Part shown: positions 9,239 through 18,474 of the stretch, one piece after another | Layout: each line of letters begins with the position of its first letter | Numbering within the stretch: position 1 is the stretch's first letter | Assembly: GCF_900215465.1 (NCBI RefSeq) | Contig: NZ_OBEH01000001.1 | Coordinates: 992,001 to 1,056,000, forward strand | Length of the DNA stretch: 64,000 bases | From: Flagellimonas pacifica | GTDB taxonomy: Bacteria > Bacteroidota > Bacteroidia > Flavobacteriales > Flavobacteriaceae | Direction of reading: 5' to 3' | The notes under the pieces: generated by a model | Database searches by the model: none | Told to the model about the DNA's origin: nothing | The model's input: the letters and a program-made list of their open reading frames with translations, nothing else | Position numbers and translations under genes: made by a program

Positions 9239-9895
9239 ATGACCCGATCGGAAGAGAATTACATCAAAACCATTTTTCACTTGGGTGGAAGTGATTCCAC
9301 GTTAATTGCTACCAATGCCATTGCTGAGCAGATGGAAACCAAACCTTCTTCTGTAACCGATATGGCTCGAAAATTGGCTGAAAAAGGATTGGTGCATTAC
9401 AAGAAATACCAAGGTGTTTCCCTGACCGATATTGGAGTGAAAACTGCGCTTTCCATTATTAGAAAACACCGTTTATGGGAAGTTTTTTTGGTAAAAAAAT
9501 TGGATTTCTCCTGGGGTGAGGTCCATGAAGTTGCTGAACAATTGGAACATATTAAAAGTGAAAAACTCATCGATAAGATTGATGAGCTTCTGGATTTTCC
9601 GAAGTACGACCCGCATGGAGACCCAATTCCAAGCAAGGACGGAAAGTTTATGGAACGGGATAAGCAACTGTTAAGTGACATTCCTATAAATACCAAGGGG
9701 GTTTGCGTAGGGGTGAAAGATACTTCATCCACTTTTTTAAAGTTTTTGGACAAGAACAATATTGCTTTGGGCAATACCATAAAAGTTCTTGAAAAGGAAG
9801 AGTTTGACCAATCACTTCACATACAAATGGATGGAAAAGAACTTCATATTTCACATCAAATAGCATCTAATCTTTACGTAAAATTGAATGATTAA
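9239..9895 (+). CDS. DtxR/MntR-family metal-dependent transcriptional regulator
   Basis: The protein is 218 aa from the ATG at 9239 (MTRSEENYIKTIFHLG). It has a winged helix (about 5-70, IAEQMETKPSSVTDMARKLAEKGLV) and a dimerisation/metal-binding domain (about 75-140, with HRLWEVFLVKKLDFSWGEVH and the H-E-AEQLEH ligand region). The C-terminus is an FeoA-like SH3 domain. These proteins repress transport genes when Mn(II) or Fe(II) is abundant. The gene overlaps the ZIP transporter start by one base (TAATG), so the two are translationally coupled. Confidence 0.9.
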   Translation: MTRSEENYIKTIFHLGGSDSTLIATNAIAEQMETKPSSVTDMARKLAEKGLVHYKKYQGVSLTDIGVKTALSIIRKHRLWEVFLVKKLDFSWGEVHEVAEQLEHIKSEKLIDKIDELLDFPKYDPHGDPIPSKDGKFMERDKQLLSDIPINTKGVCVGVKDTSSTFLKFLDKNNIALGNTIKVLEKEEFDQSLHIQMDGKELHISHQIASNLYVKLND

Positions 9896-10716
9896 TGGAA
9901 CAGATAATTCAATATTTTGAAAGTATAAATCCTATTTTGGCCGCTTTTTATGCCACACTTTTTACTTGGGGATTAACTGCTGCGGGAGCAGCTTTGGTCT
10001 TTTTGTTCAAAGGAATGAACCGTGCTGTTTTAGATGGTATGTTGGGTTTTACAGGAGGGGTAATGGTGGCTGCCAGTTTTTGGAGTTTGTTGGCACCCGG
10101 AATTGAAATGAGCGAAGGCGAGGGTTTTGTAAAAGTTATTCCAGCTGCTGTTGGATTTCTTTTAGGTGCTGCCTTTATTTTTGGATTGGATAAAATTTTG
10201 CCCCATTTGCATATCAATTTTAAGGAAAGCGAAGCCGAAGGTGTAAAAACACCCTGGCATAGAACCACATTATTAACTTTGGCGATTACCCTGCACAACA
10301 TTCCTGAAGGATTGGCGGTAGGCGTACTTTTTGGAGGTGTAGCAGCTGGCTTTGATGGCGCTACCATTGGTGGAGCCGTTGCGCTTGCGTTGGGGATAGG
10401 TCTTCAAAACTTCCCCGAAGGATTTGCAGTTGCCATGCCATTACGCAGACAAGGGTTGAGCAGGACCAAAAGCTTTATGTATGGACAGGCCTCTGCCATG
10501 GTGGAGCCCATTGCAGCAGTTTTGGGAGCTTGGGCCGTACTTACTTTTGAACCTATTTTGCCTTATGCACTATCTTTTGCTGCTGGCGCCATGATATTTG
10601 TGGTTGTGGAAGAGGTAATCCCAGAAACCCAACGGGACAAATACACCGACATTGCCACAATGGGTTTTATCGGAGGGTTTATTATTATGATGATGTTGGA
10701 TGTAGGGTTGGGATAA
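9895..10716 (+). CDS. ZIP-family divalent metal transporter
   Basis: The 273-aa inner-membrane protein has eight likely transmembrane segments. The two ZIP signatures are clear: HNIPEGLAVGV around residue 130 and QNFPEGFAVAMPL around residue 168, whose His, Asn, Glu and Pro line the metal site. It belongs to the GufA/ZupT branch, which moves zinc, manganese or iron into the cytoplasm. It is coupled to a DtxR/MntR regulator and lies across from a TonB receptor, giving a possible two-membrane uptake route. Confidence 0.9.
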   Translation: MEQIIQYFESINPILAAFYATLFTWGLTAAGAALVFLFKGMNRAVLDGMLGFTGGVMVAASFWSLLAPGIEMSEGEGFVKVIPAAVGFLLGAAFIFGLDKILPHLHINFKESEAEGVKTPWHRTTLLTLAITLHNIPEGLAVGVLFGGVAAGFDGATIGGAVALALGIGLQNFPEGFAVAMPLRRQGLSRTKSFMYGQASAMVEPIAAVLGAWAVLTFEPILPYALSFAAGAMIFVVVEEVIPETQRDKYTDIATMGFIGGFIIMMMLDVGLG

Positions 10717-10720
10717 TAAG

Positions 10721-11419
10721 TTATTCTTTATCGGCAACCGGCGTTTTTATTCCCATGATCAATAACCACAAACATGTACCTAGTTCTCCAATACTAGCTG
10801 GGATGGTTATATAATCTGAAATCCAAAATTGATTGTAATCAGGGCATAGGATTCTAGTTATAAAATCTATAAAATATCCGCAACTGCCCACCATCAAGAA
10901 AAAACCTAAAATTTTAGGCAAAAAACCCGATTTGAATACCAAATAACCAAATGGGAATAGCCATAAACTCCAGAACATTTGCGCAGTTAAAATTCCACTG
11001 TAATAGGATTTGAAAGAAAGCATCACTTGAGCTTGAATCTCTTCGGGAGTTAAAACATTTAGATATTCAGCTCCGCGGATCAACGAAAGAATATCAAGTT
11101 TGCATACTACAGCATTTAATGACACGGGAACACTGATAATGGACAAAACCACCATAAGAACAGCCTGTGTTTTGTTGGTGTTTTTAAACAACTGATAAAG
11201 AATCAAAGGGAGCGGTATAAAAAACAAATAACACAGAAGCTCACTTAAAATCTCCATTCTGAATAAAAACTCTGAAGATTTGATGTTCTCGACGGTCTCT
11301 GCCGGATTCTCCCAAACTATAAGCAGGGAGGGAACGTACATCAGACTAAATAGTCCTGTTATGGCAATTAAAAAATAGAAAAATCCGGCCAAGCGAGCAG
11401 TTTTTTTATTTGCTTCCAT
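10721..11419 (-). CDS. DUF4386 family membrane protein
   Basis: The 232-aa polytopic protein starts MEANKKTARLAGFFYFLIAI, the conserved opening of the DUF4386 family, and has six hydrophobic segments. The function of the family is unknown. The gene is convergent with the ZIP transporter (four bases between stops) and has no evident partner. Confidence 0.8.
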   Translation of the reverse strand: MEANKKTARLAGFFYFLIAITGLFSLMYVPSLLIVWENPAETVENIKSSEFLFRMEILSELLCYLFFIPLPLILYQLFKNTNKTQAVLMVVLSIISVPVSLNAVVCKLDILSLIRGAEYLNVLTPEEIQAQVMLSFKSYYSGILTAQMFWSLWLFPFGYLVFKSGFLPKILGFFLMVGSCGYFIDFITRILCPDYNQFWISDYITIPASIGELGTCLWLLIMGIKTPVADKE

Positions 11420-11477
11420 GTTTAAAGATTGATATGGTTTGTAAATAGAAAGACGATTCTTTTTACCGGATGGTTGT

Positions 11478-11957
11478 CTAGGGCTCTTTTAAATCTTCAA
11501 GGGCTTGCCCAAAATCGTATTGCAAATCTTCATGAAGTGCATCCAATTTTTTGCTGATAAATGTTAACTGCCTTTGGTAAAGATTGAACAGGGCCGTGTT
11601 GTTTTGGATGGAAGGTCTAAAATTGCGAAGCTTTTGGCAGAAGTATAATAATAACTCTACTTCTGTTTCTTTGTTCCCAGAATAGCGAATGTACTTTTTG
11701 ATGTTGCGCAATATCTTTCGGACACTTTTTTTAATGTAGAAAAAACTGTTGGTGTTGATTTCCCCAAACCATTCATCAACTTCTTCCTTTACACTTTCAA
11801 TATAACCGGATTCATTTCCCGCTTCAAATAGGAGATAGGTAAGCAGTTCCTTGTTTTCTTTTTTAAACCTGCCCAAACGCAGACACAAATTCAAAAGCTC
11901 ATCTGGAGAACGATGTTGGAGTTCTTTTTTAAGTTGGGCTATTGTTGAAGCTTTCAT
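11478..11957 (-). CDS. Conserved hypothetical helical protein
   Basis: This 159-aa soluble protein is almost entirely alpha-helical by composition, rich in Leu, Lys and Glu, with motifs ELLNLCLRLGRFKKENKELL and EVELLLYFCQKLRNF. It has no signal peptide or membrane segment. It lies divergently from the S9 peptidase. I recognise it only as a flavobacterial conserved protein without a known role. Confidence 0.65.
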   Translation of the reverse strand: MKASTIAQLKKELQHRSPDELLNLCLRLGRFKKENKELLTYLLFEAGNESGYIESVKEEVDEWFGEINTNSFFYIKKSVRKILRNIKKYIRYSGNKETEVELLLYFCQKLRNFRPSIQNNTALFNLYQRQLTFISKKLDALHEDLQYDFGQALEDLKEP

Positions 11958-12038
11958 TTTTGCAATTACATTTCTTAAATATACTACTTTGACCCTTTAT
12001 CCATTTCCGTTACCTTTAAAACCATAAACTTTAAAACC

Positions 12039-14078
12039 ATGCGGAGATTTCTTCTTTTCTTTCTAGCCATTAATGCCTTGCAGTTTTCAACTGCGCAAAA
12101 GCAAAATTTTTCCTATCTCGATGTTTTTGGACTTCAGTACGTTTCAGACCCGCAGATTTCACCAAATGGGGAATGGGTTGTGTATCGCAGAATGGGATAT
12201 GATATTATGAAAGATGGTCCCGTTGGGAATTTATGGCTCATTAAAACGGATGGGAGCCATCATCAAAAGTTAACAACTAGAGAGGTAAATGAGAATAGCC
12301 CTGTTTGGTCTCCATCTGGTAACCGAATAGCATTTTCGAGCAGTACGGATCAAGGTTCTGAAATTTATATGTATTGGGTAGAAACGGGAAAGTTAGCCAA
12401 GCTAACCCAACTTCCTTTTAGTCCAAGTTCTTTGACGTGGTCACCTAATGGTAGGAAATTGGCTTTCTCTATGAATGTGCCCAAAGCAGCTTCGGTAATT
12501 GCGAAAATGCCCAAAAAACCAAAAGGAGCAAAATGGGCCGAAGCACCTCGGATTACGGATCGTGTTTACCATGAAGCTGATGGAAGGGGATACATAAAAC
12601 CAGGGTTTAATCATATTTTCACCATACCAGCCGATGGAGGAGCACTACGCCAGATTACCTCGGGCGATTGGCATCACAGAGGAACACTTTCTTGGGCAAA
12701 AGATGGAAGCAAAATTTATTTTTCAGCGAATAGGGTTGATGATTGGGAGTATCGTTTCCGTAATAGCGAAATCTATTCCGTGAATGTGGAAAGTGGAGAA
12801 ATTCATGCATTGACAGACAGAAACGGGCCTGATTATAGCCCAAAAGTATCTCCAGATGGAAAATACATTGCCTATTTGGGCTTTGAAGATAAAGTACAAG
12901 CTTTCCAAACAAGAAAGGTGCATATCATGAACATTGACGGAAGTGATAAAAAAGCCATTTCTAGAGAATTGGACCGTACTATTTCAGATATTCAATGGAA
13001 TGCAAAAAGTGATGGATTGTATATCGCTTATGATGACAAAGGGAATAGTAAGATTGGGCAAGTTTCGGTTTCTGGAGCTGTTTCAAAATTGATTGATAAT
13101 GTTGGAGGCACTACTTTGGGAAGACCTTATGCCAGCGGTTCTTTCAGTATTTCAAAAAATGGGGCCATTGCATACACACAATCTCGGCCGAATCATCCTG
13201 CTGAGTTGACTATTCTTAAACCAAAGGGAAAAACTCCACTAAAGATTACCAATTTAAATGGCGCATTGCTCAATTATCGTGAGCTGGGCAAGGTAGAAGA
13301 GGTTTGGTATAAATCCTCTGTTGATAATCGAGATATTCAAGGTTGGGTAGTCTATCCTCCCAGTTATGATTCCTCTAAAAAATACCCCTTTATGGTAGAA
13401 AACCATGGAGGGCCTATTTTAAATTATGGTGATCGTTTTTCTATTGAGATGCAATTATATGCTTCTGCTGGGTATATTGTTTTTTATCCCAACCCTAGGG
13501 GTAGTACCAGCTACGGAGAGGAGTTTGGAAACTTGCTTTTTAATAACTACCCAGGAGAAGATTATAACGATGTTATGGACGGCGTGGACCATTGCATCAA
13601 AAAAGGAATAGCACATGAGGACCAATTGTTTGTAACTGGTGGAAGTGGCGGAGGTATCATGTCCGCCTGGATGATTGGCAAGAACAATCGTTTTGAAGCT
13701 GCTGTGGTTGCAAAACCCGTGATGAATTGGATCAGTAAAACTTTGGTGGCAGATAATTACTTTTATTATTATGATCATCGATATCCAGGACAACCTTGGG
13801 AAAACTTTGAAGGCTATTGGAAATTTTCTCCCATTTCACTCGTTGGTAATGTACAGACCCCAACAATGGTAATGGTGGGCATGAACGATTTACGTACTCC
13901 GCCAAGTGAGGCCAAACAACTATACCATGCTCTAAAACTTAGGAAAATTGAAACCGTTTTGGTGGAGATTCCTGGGGCAAGTCATGGTATTGCAAGCAAA
14001 CCTAGCAATCTGATCACCAAAATTGCCCATACGGTTGCTTGGTTCGACAAGTACAGAACGGATAAAGAAAATGAATAG
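12039..14078 (+). CDS. S9 family (prolyl oligopeptidase-type) serine peptidase
   Basis: The 679-aa exported peptidase has a signal peptide (about 1-19) and an N-terminal beta-propeller of PD40-type repeats (ISPNGEWVVY, WSPSGNRIAF, WSPNGRKLAF, VSPDGKYIAY). The C-terminal alpha/beta-hydrolase domain has the nucleophile in TGGSGGGIMSAW near residue 536, an Asp in MNDLRTPPSEA and His in GASHGI. It is related to acylaminoacyl and dipeptidyl peptidases and probably trims peptides in the periplasm. It overlaps the next gene by eight bases. Confidence 0.9.
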   Translation: MRRFLLFFLAINALQFSTAQKQNFSYLDVFGLQYVSDPQISPNGEWVVYRRMGYDIMKDGPVGNLWLIKTDGSHHQKLTTREVNENSPVWSPSGNRIAFSSSTDQGSEIYMYWVETGKLAKLTQLPFSPSSLTWSPNGRKLAFSMNVPKAASVIAKMPKKPKGAKWAEAPRITDRVYHEADGRGYIKPGFNHIFTIPADGGALRQITSGDWHHRGTLSWAKDGSKIYFSANRVDDWEYRFRNSEIYSVNVESGEIHALTDRNGPDYSPKVSPDGKYIAYLGFEDKVQAFQTRKVHIMNIDGSDKKAISRELDRTISDIQWNAKSDGLYIAYDDKGNSKIGQVSVSGAVSKLIDNVGGTTLGRPYASGSFSISKNGAIAYTQSRPNHPAELTILKPKGKTPLKITNLNGALLNYRELGKVEEVWYKSSVDNRDIQGWVVYPPSYDSSKKYPFMVENHGGPILNYGDRFSIEMQLYASAGYIVFYPNPRGSTSYGEEFGNLLFNNYPGEDYNDVMDGVDHCIKKGIAHEDQLFVTGGSGGGIMSAWMIGKNNRFEAAVVAKPVMNWISKTLVADNYFYYYDHRYPGQPWENFEGYWKFSPISLVGNVQTPTMVMVGMNDLRTPPSEAKQLYHALKLRKIETVLVEIPGASHGIASKPSNLITKIAHTVAWFDKYRTDKENE

Positions 14079-14505
14079 GAAGAAAAGACATTGGTTTTGG
14101 AATTTGCTCATAGTGCTTACCCTTGCAGCATGTTTGTTTGCCTTTGTCATACATTATAAAAATTGGCATAAGATTGAAGAAGGACAGCTTAAGGTCCTAT
14201 CTGGAATTTACTATCAAAGAATTCCTATATCGAAAATTGACAGTGTCCAATTTGTGGATAAATTACCTGAAATGGAACGCTCGAGCGGTTTTTCATGGAT
14301 GGCGAAAGAAAAAGGAGTCTTTAAGGACTCATTAACGGAGACCAAAGTCTATGTTTTTGTGGATGATTTAAGGCAACAGAAAATAAGATTGGTTCATGAC
14401 GATTCCCTTAAAGTATTCCTTAATTTTAAGGATAGCTTGGAAACGCAACAAGTATACCAGATTTTGAAGGAAGAATTATTGTCAAACCTCAAAGACCCAA
14501 ATTGA
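14071..14505 (+). CDS. Membrane-anchored hypothetical protein
   Basis: From the ATG at 14071, inside the end of the peptidase gene, this encodes 144 aa. A basic start and one transmembrane helix (about 10-30, WNLLIVLTLAACLFAFVI) are followed by an extracytoplasmic part. The pattern IDSVQFVDKLPEMERSSGF is vaguely like bacterial PH-type domains, but I cannot assign a family. The overlap implies coupling to the peptidase. Confidence 0.65.
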   Translation: MNRKKRHWFWNLLIVLTLAACLFAFVIHYKNWHKIEEGQLKVLSGIYYQRIPISKIDSVQFVDKLPEMERSSGFSWMAKEKGVFKDSLTETKVYVFVDDLRQQKIRLVHDDSLKVFLNFKDSLETQQVYQILKEELLSNLKDPN

Positions 14506-14552
14506 TTTTGGCTTCGTATATTCAACAAAATAACTTTTCCCAAATTTTATTT

Positions 14553-14960
14553 ATGAGAACCCTTGCCTTTTGCACTTTTATCGTTCCTGTATGGCTTTTT
14601 TCCCAAAACACCATTTCTGTCAAAGTACATAATGTTCCATCCCAAGAAGGAAAAATAAATGTTGCGGTTTATGATTCAGACAAAACCTTTTTGAAATTTG
14701 AAGGAGTGGTGAAGACCAGTTCCGCAGAAGCAGAAAAAGGTATGGTGACTTTAAGAATTGAAAACATACCTGCCGGTGAATATGCCCTTGCTGTTTTTCA
14801 TGATGAAAATGCCAATGATAAACTAGACACAAACTGGTTGGGAATCCCTAAAGAGAAGGTTGCATTTTCAAAAGCAAAAATGCACACTTTTGGTCCTCCA
14901 AAATACAAAGAATGTGTCTTTAGTATAGATTCAGATTATGAAATTAGTATTGAACTCTAA
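14553..14960 (+). CDS. DUF2141 family secreted protein
   Basis: From the ATG at 14553 (MRTLAFCTFIVPVWLFSQ) this encodes 135 aa with a cleavable signal peptide. The mature part has the DUF2141 pattern: GKINVAVYDSDKTFL, then IPAGEYALAVFHDENANDKLDTNW and the tail FGPPKYKECVFS. The family is a beta-sandwich of unknown role found in the envelope. An upstream in-frame ATG at 14502 overlaps the previous gene but would place non-signal residues before the leader, so the later start is preferred. Confidence 0.85.
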   Translation: MRTLAFCTFIVPVWLFSQNTISVKVHNVPSQEGKINVAVYDSDKTFLKFEGVVKTSSAEAEKGMVTLRIENIPAGEYALAVFHDENANDKLDTNWLGIPKEKVAFSKAKMHTFGPPKYKECVFSIDSDYEISIEL

Positions 14961-14974
14961 CGTCTAAAGTATAA

Positions 14975-15367
14975 ATGGAAACAATTTTATTGACACAGTT
15001 TATAGGGGGTCTTTTTGGATTATTGGCTGTCATTTTTGGAGCATTTGGAGCCCATGCTTTGAAAAAAAAACTCGCCCCAGATCAATTGCAAAGCTTTGAG
15101 ACCGGGGTGAGATATCAAATGTACCACGCCATTATATTGGTGGTTTTGGGCTATAATTTTGGGTTTGAACAAGCTATGGAGCGGTACATTGTATATTGTT
15201 TTATTCTTGGAACCTTTCTTTTTTCTTTCAGTATTTATGGGCTGTGTTTGAGTACCGCCAACGGTAAAAAACTTCGTTTTCTAGGACCCATCACTCCAAT
15301 TGGAGGATTGTTGTTGGTTATTGGTTGGGCCTTGTTACTGTATTCGTTTATTGCACCAATGCTCTAA
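14975..15367 (+). CDS. DUF423 family small membrane protein
   Basis: The 130-aa protein has four hydrophobic segments and the DUF423 core GVRYQMYHAIILVVLG following FGAFGAHALKKKL. Function is unknown for the family. It lies 14 bases after the DUF2141 gene, likely in one transcript with it. Confidence 0.88.
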   Translation: METILLTQFIGGLFGLLAVIFGAFGAHALKKKLAPDQLQSFETGVRYQMYHAIILVVLGYNFGFEQAMERYIVYCFILGTFLFSFSIYGLCLSTANGKKLRFLGPITPIGGLLLVIGWALLLYSFIAPML

Positions 15368-15376
15368 ATACCTCAC

Positions 15377-16090
15377 TTAAAGACGTAGATACATATTGCC
15401 ATTTATGGTATTCAGTCGAAGTCGGTTGGAGCCACCATTAATACTTCCTTCAACCTTTTGTCCAACATGGCGATCAGTGACTTTCAATTTCAGTTTTTCA
15501 TCGGCATAAATTTGACCATGGATGGTCTCGGCAATCAACCTTGAATTGGCCATGACCAAATCAATTTCCCCATTAATGGTCTTTAAATCCATATTGCCAT
15601 TGTATTTTTTAATATCGATATTACCATTGATCAAATCTGCGGTAAAATCTGCCTCAATGATATCAGCTTCTAGATCACCATTAATACTGCTCACAGAAAA
15701 ATTTGCATTTTTTGGAACATAGAGCACATAGTTAAACTCATACATATCACTGGTATAGTAATGTCTGCGACCATCTTTGGTTTGGCGTTTGTTCCACTCA
15801 TCATGAAAAGCTTTAAGTATAGCTTTGGTTTCAGATGAAATACTAATGAAACCATTACTTTCTTTAACGTTGAGCTTGTACAGTTCTAAATACTTTCCAT
15901 CTTCTGTGGTGATGTCAGCTTTAAAGTAAACGGTAGATTTATCCCAGGTCTTTACTTTGATGTCAGAAGCAAATTTCACTTCTACATCAATGATCTGGTT
16001 GTTGTATTTGATGTTTTTCTCAATTACCTTTTGGGCATTTAGAGATGAGCAGATGAAGCCCACTAATAGGATGATCAATAAATTTTTCAT
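15377..16090 (-). CDS. DUF4097 beta-strand-repeat protein (second copy)
   Basis: The 237-aa exported protein has a signal peptide ending near LNAQ and a right-handed repeat of short strands (INGDLEADIIEAD, INGNIDIKKYNG, INGEIDLVMANS, INGNMYLRL) typical of DUF4097. Such proteins are often encoded with ECF sigma/anti-sigma pairs and may sense or protect the envelope. It is the last gene of a four-gene operon and a paralogue of the gene just upstream. Confidence 0.85.
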   Translation of the reverse strand: MKNLLIILLVGFICSSLNAQKVIEKNIKYNNQIIDVEVKFASDIKVKTWDKSTVYFKADITTEDGKYLELYKLNVKESNGFISISSETKAILKAFHDEWNKRQTKDGRRHYYTSDMYEFNYVLYVPKNANFSVSSINGDLEADIIEADFTADLINGNIDIKKYNGNMDLKTINGEIDLVMANSRLIAETIHGQIYADEKLKLKVTDRHVGQKVEGSINGGSNRLRLNTINGNMYLRL

Positions 16091-16118
16091 GACTTGTTCG
16101 TTTTTGATTTTGTTTTGA

Positions 16119-16871
16119 TTATTGTTTTCTTAGATAAATGTTCCCGTTGGTAGACTTTAAGGAAATATCTACCCCGCCATTGTTGATGGCTGCTCTTACT
16201 TTTCTTCCAGAGATTGATTTTAGTCCATCTTTTTCTTCTCTTTTAATATCAAAATTGGTATAGATGTCGCCATTTATGGTGCTTAGCGTTAAATCGGCAG
16301 GGGTGTTTGCCGGAAGGGTAACATCTACTTCTCCGTTTGTAGTGTAGATGGAAATAGGTGAGGACTGTTTTACGGTGCCAAACTCCACGTTAACTTCACC
16401 ATTTAGCGCATTTGCTGTAACAGGTCCATTCACGCCGGTTATTTCAATACTGCCATTAAGTTGGGCATCAGCTTCAATTTCTCCTGAAAAGCCATCAATT
16501 TCAATGTCTCCGGCCCATGTACTTTTTACGGATACATTTTGAGTCTTGGGAAGGTATATTTCCGCTCCTTCAGATTTTCTTAGGCTTTTTACGATTAAAG
16601 TGTTTCCATCTTGCACTACATAAAAACCAACATCGGTGTTGTCCGTCCCTCCTTCACCTACAAGTTTCAGTCCTTTTGCTTTTTCAGATACTTTTGAACT
16701 TTTGCTCCCTTTTATAAGCAATTCGTTGGTACTATAAGTTTTTAGGGTAATGTCTGATTTGGATTCAATTTTTACCCATTCAATACCATTTAATGATTTG
16801 GTAAAGTCGGTCTGTGCATTTGTGATTGCGCAAAAAGCTAATGCGATTAAAAGAATTGTTGCTTTTTTCAT
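16119..16871 (-). CDS. DUF4097 beta-strand-repeat protein (first copy)
   Basis: The 250-aa exported protein has a signal peptide ending near TNAQ. It shows the DUF4097 repeat pattern (WAGDIEIDGFSG, LNGSIEITGVNG, LNGEVNVEFG, TNGEVDVTLP, INGDIYTNFD, ending TNGNIYLRKQ). It shares its C-terminal NGNIYLR-type end with the next gene, so the two arose by duplication. It lies 19 bases after the anti-sigma gene. Confidence 0.85.
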   Translation of the reverse strand: MKKATILLIALAFCAITNAQTDFTKSLNGIEWVKIESKSDITLKTYSTNELLIKGSKSSKVSEKAKGLKLVGEGGTDNTDVGFYVVQDGNTLIVKSLRKSEGAEIYLPKTQNVSVKSTWAGDIEIDGFSGEIEADAQLNGSIEITGVNGPVTANALNGEVNVEFGTVKQSSPISIYTTNGEVDVTLPANTPADLTLSTINGDIYTNFDIKREEKDGLKSISGRKVRAAINNGGVDISLKSTNGNIYLRKQ

Positions 16872-16890
16872 GATTTTCGTTTTTTGATGT

Positions 16891-17682
16891 TTATATGATT
16901 TTTGGTAATCCTAATTTGATTTCATTTTTGATAAATGGCTGGGTATCTTCCCTTTCCAACAACTTTTGCATGGGGCCAATGGCCTTTTTTTCTTGAATTT
17001 GGACCAGGGCCTGAATGATAGCTATTTGAATGCTCGGATTTTTCTCTGTTCCCAACGCTTCTATAAAAGCAGTTTTTACGGTCTCTGAAGACGTGAATTT
17101 TGAGAGCGCCTCAAAGGCATTCAGTCTAACATTATCATTTTCATCATAGCGTAATCTATTTGTTAGCGCTTTTACAATGGCCTCATCCGGGTTTGGGAAT
17201 TCTTCTATATAATTGACACCCTGTATACGTTTGCTAGCTGATTGGTTTTCCATTAGCGAAAGCATAGCTGTTTGTTTTAGTTGTAGGCTCTCGTTTTGCA
17301 CAAAGGCTAGATCATCATTGGATTTTTTTTGCTGAAAAACACTCCCCATTTGGAACGAGGCTACAAGCAGGGCAATACTGGCTGCAACTTTAAGCATGTT
17401 AGAGGCCCATGAGGATTTTTTATATCCTTCAGAAATTGAAACAACTTTAGTTGTAGTCGCTTTTTCCAGTTCCAAAGCTTTTTCAAATCTGTTACGGAGT
17501 CTATCAGACGGAACAGCATTTGGCTCATCTGCAATGGCTTTGAAGAGTATTTTAAGTTCTTCTAGTTCTTTTTGGCATTGGGTACAAGCTGACAAGTGCT
17601 TTTCTACGGCAGCAGACTTTGTTTCGGGTAAAATGTTGTCCAAATATTCTGGAAGCAGATCTATAACATGTTCTTTCTTCAT
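16891..17682 (-). CDS. Zinc-finger anti-sigma factor with C-terminal HEAT repeats
   Basis: The 263-aa protein has an N-terminal anti-sigma zinc finger (HLSACTQCQKEL, the H-x3-C-x2-C pattern, residues 28-39), a single transmembrane helix (about 92-112) and a C-terminal domain of HEAT-like repeats (VKALTNRLRYDENDNVRLNAFEAL and similar). It should hold the sigma factor encoded two bases upstream at the membrane. The HEAT part may be the signal-receiving region. Release would induce this operon and its regulon. Confidence 0.85.
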   Translation of the reverse strand: MKKEHVIDLLPEYLDNILPETKSAAVEKHLSACTQCQKELEELKILFKAIADEPNAVPSDRLRNRFEKALELEKATTTKVVSISEGYKKSSWASNMLKVAASIALLVASFQMGSVFQQKKSNDDLAFVQNESLQLKQTAMLSLMENQSASKRIQGVNYIEEFPNPDEAIVKALTNRLRYDENDNVRLNAFEALSKFTSSETVKTAFIEALGTEKNPSIQIAIIQALVQIQEKKAIGPMQKLLEREDTQPFIKNEIKLGLPKII

Positions 17683-17684
17683 GA

Positions 17685-18209
17685 CTATATACTTTCTAAA
17701 TAATATCCTTTTAGTTTTTTTAAGATTCGGCAGATCCTTGTTTTTACAGCTCCAGGGGTACTGCCAATTATTTCTGCCAGTTCCTCATATCTAATTTCTT
17801 GGAACTTGTTCAAAACGACCATCTCTCTATCCATTGCATCCAGTTTGTTGAGGGCATTTTGCAAATGGGAATAATCTTCCTGTTTGTTATCTCTGTTTTC
17901 CACCGATTTGTATTCAAGCACACTGATATCTTCATGATGTTTGGCATCTCTTGTAAAGTGGCTCTTCAAGTTGTTTCTGGCAATTGTGAATAACCATGAT
18001 ACAAACGAACCATTTTTGTAAGAACTTCTATACTTGATCAACTTGTAAAAAACATCTTGTGTTAAATCTTCGCTCAGCATTTTATCTCCAGACATTTTAT
18101 ACAAATAATTGTACACGTGTTTATGGTGTCTGTTAAAAAGAACTTTGAGCAAGTCAAGATTGCCATCAGCAACTTGCCGCATTACTATTTCATCTGAAGG
18201 CTCTTTCAA
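17685..18209 (-). CDS. ECF-type sigma-70 factor
   Basis: The 174-aa protein has region 2 (LTQDVFYKLIKYRSSYKNGS, with WLFTIARNNLKSHF) and a region 4 helix-turn-helix (RYEELAEIIGSTPGAVKTRICRILKKL). The annotated start is TTG at 18209; an ATG ten codons in is the alternative. It leads a tight operon with its anti-sigma factor and two DUF4097 proteins, a common flavobacterial envelope-response layout. Confidence 0.9.
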   Translation of the reverse strand: MKEPSDEIVMRQVADGNLDLLKVLFNRHHKHVYNYLYKMSGDKMLSEDLTQDVFYKLIKYRSSYKNGSFVSWLFTIARNNLKSHFTRDAKHHEDISVLEYKSVENRDNKQEDYSHLQNALNKLDAMDREMVVLNKFQEIRYEELAEIIGSTPGAVKTRICRILKKLKGYYLESI

Positions 18210-18324
18210 AAGATATTTTTAGTTGGTGTTACTTTATATAGTCAGGAAATTAAAAAAGGTTACAGCGTAAGTGATTTTTTTTCACTTCGCCCTATGAATA
18301 TAAAGTATAATGGATTAAAAAAGG

Positions 18325-18474
18325 TCAGTCACAACCACATCCGTCCTGCCCACAAGCATTGGGTGTATTCTTTTTGCCCCTCAATAAAGATTTGGGCAGG
18401 ATAAACTTCCAGACTAGATAACACACTGCTATTACAAGTGTGGAGTACATTAAAATGTGCTGAAGAATTTCCAC
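18325..18474 (-). CDS. FeoB-associated Cys-rich membrane protein
   Basis: A 49-aa frame from GTG at 18474 encodes one transmembrane helix (HILMYSTLVIAVCYLVWKF) and ends NACGQDGCGCD. This is the layout of the small FeoB-associated proteins that end in a Cys-rich tail. The GTG shares one base with the feoB stop codon, so it is translationally coupled. It probably assists ferrous iron transport at the inner membrane; the exact role in the family is unproven. Confidence 0.8.
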   Translation of the reverse strand: MEILQHILMYSTLVIAVCYLVWKFILPKSLLRGKKNTPNACGQDGCGCD

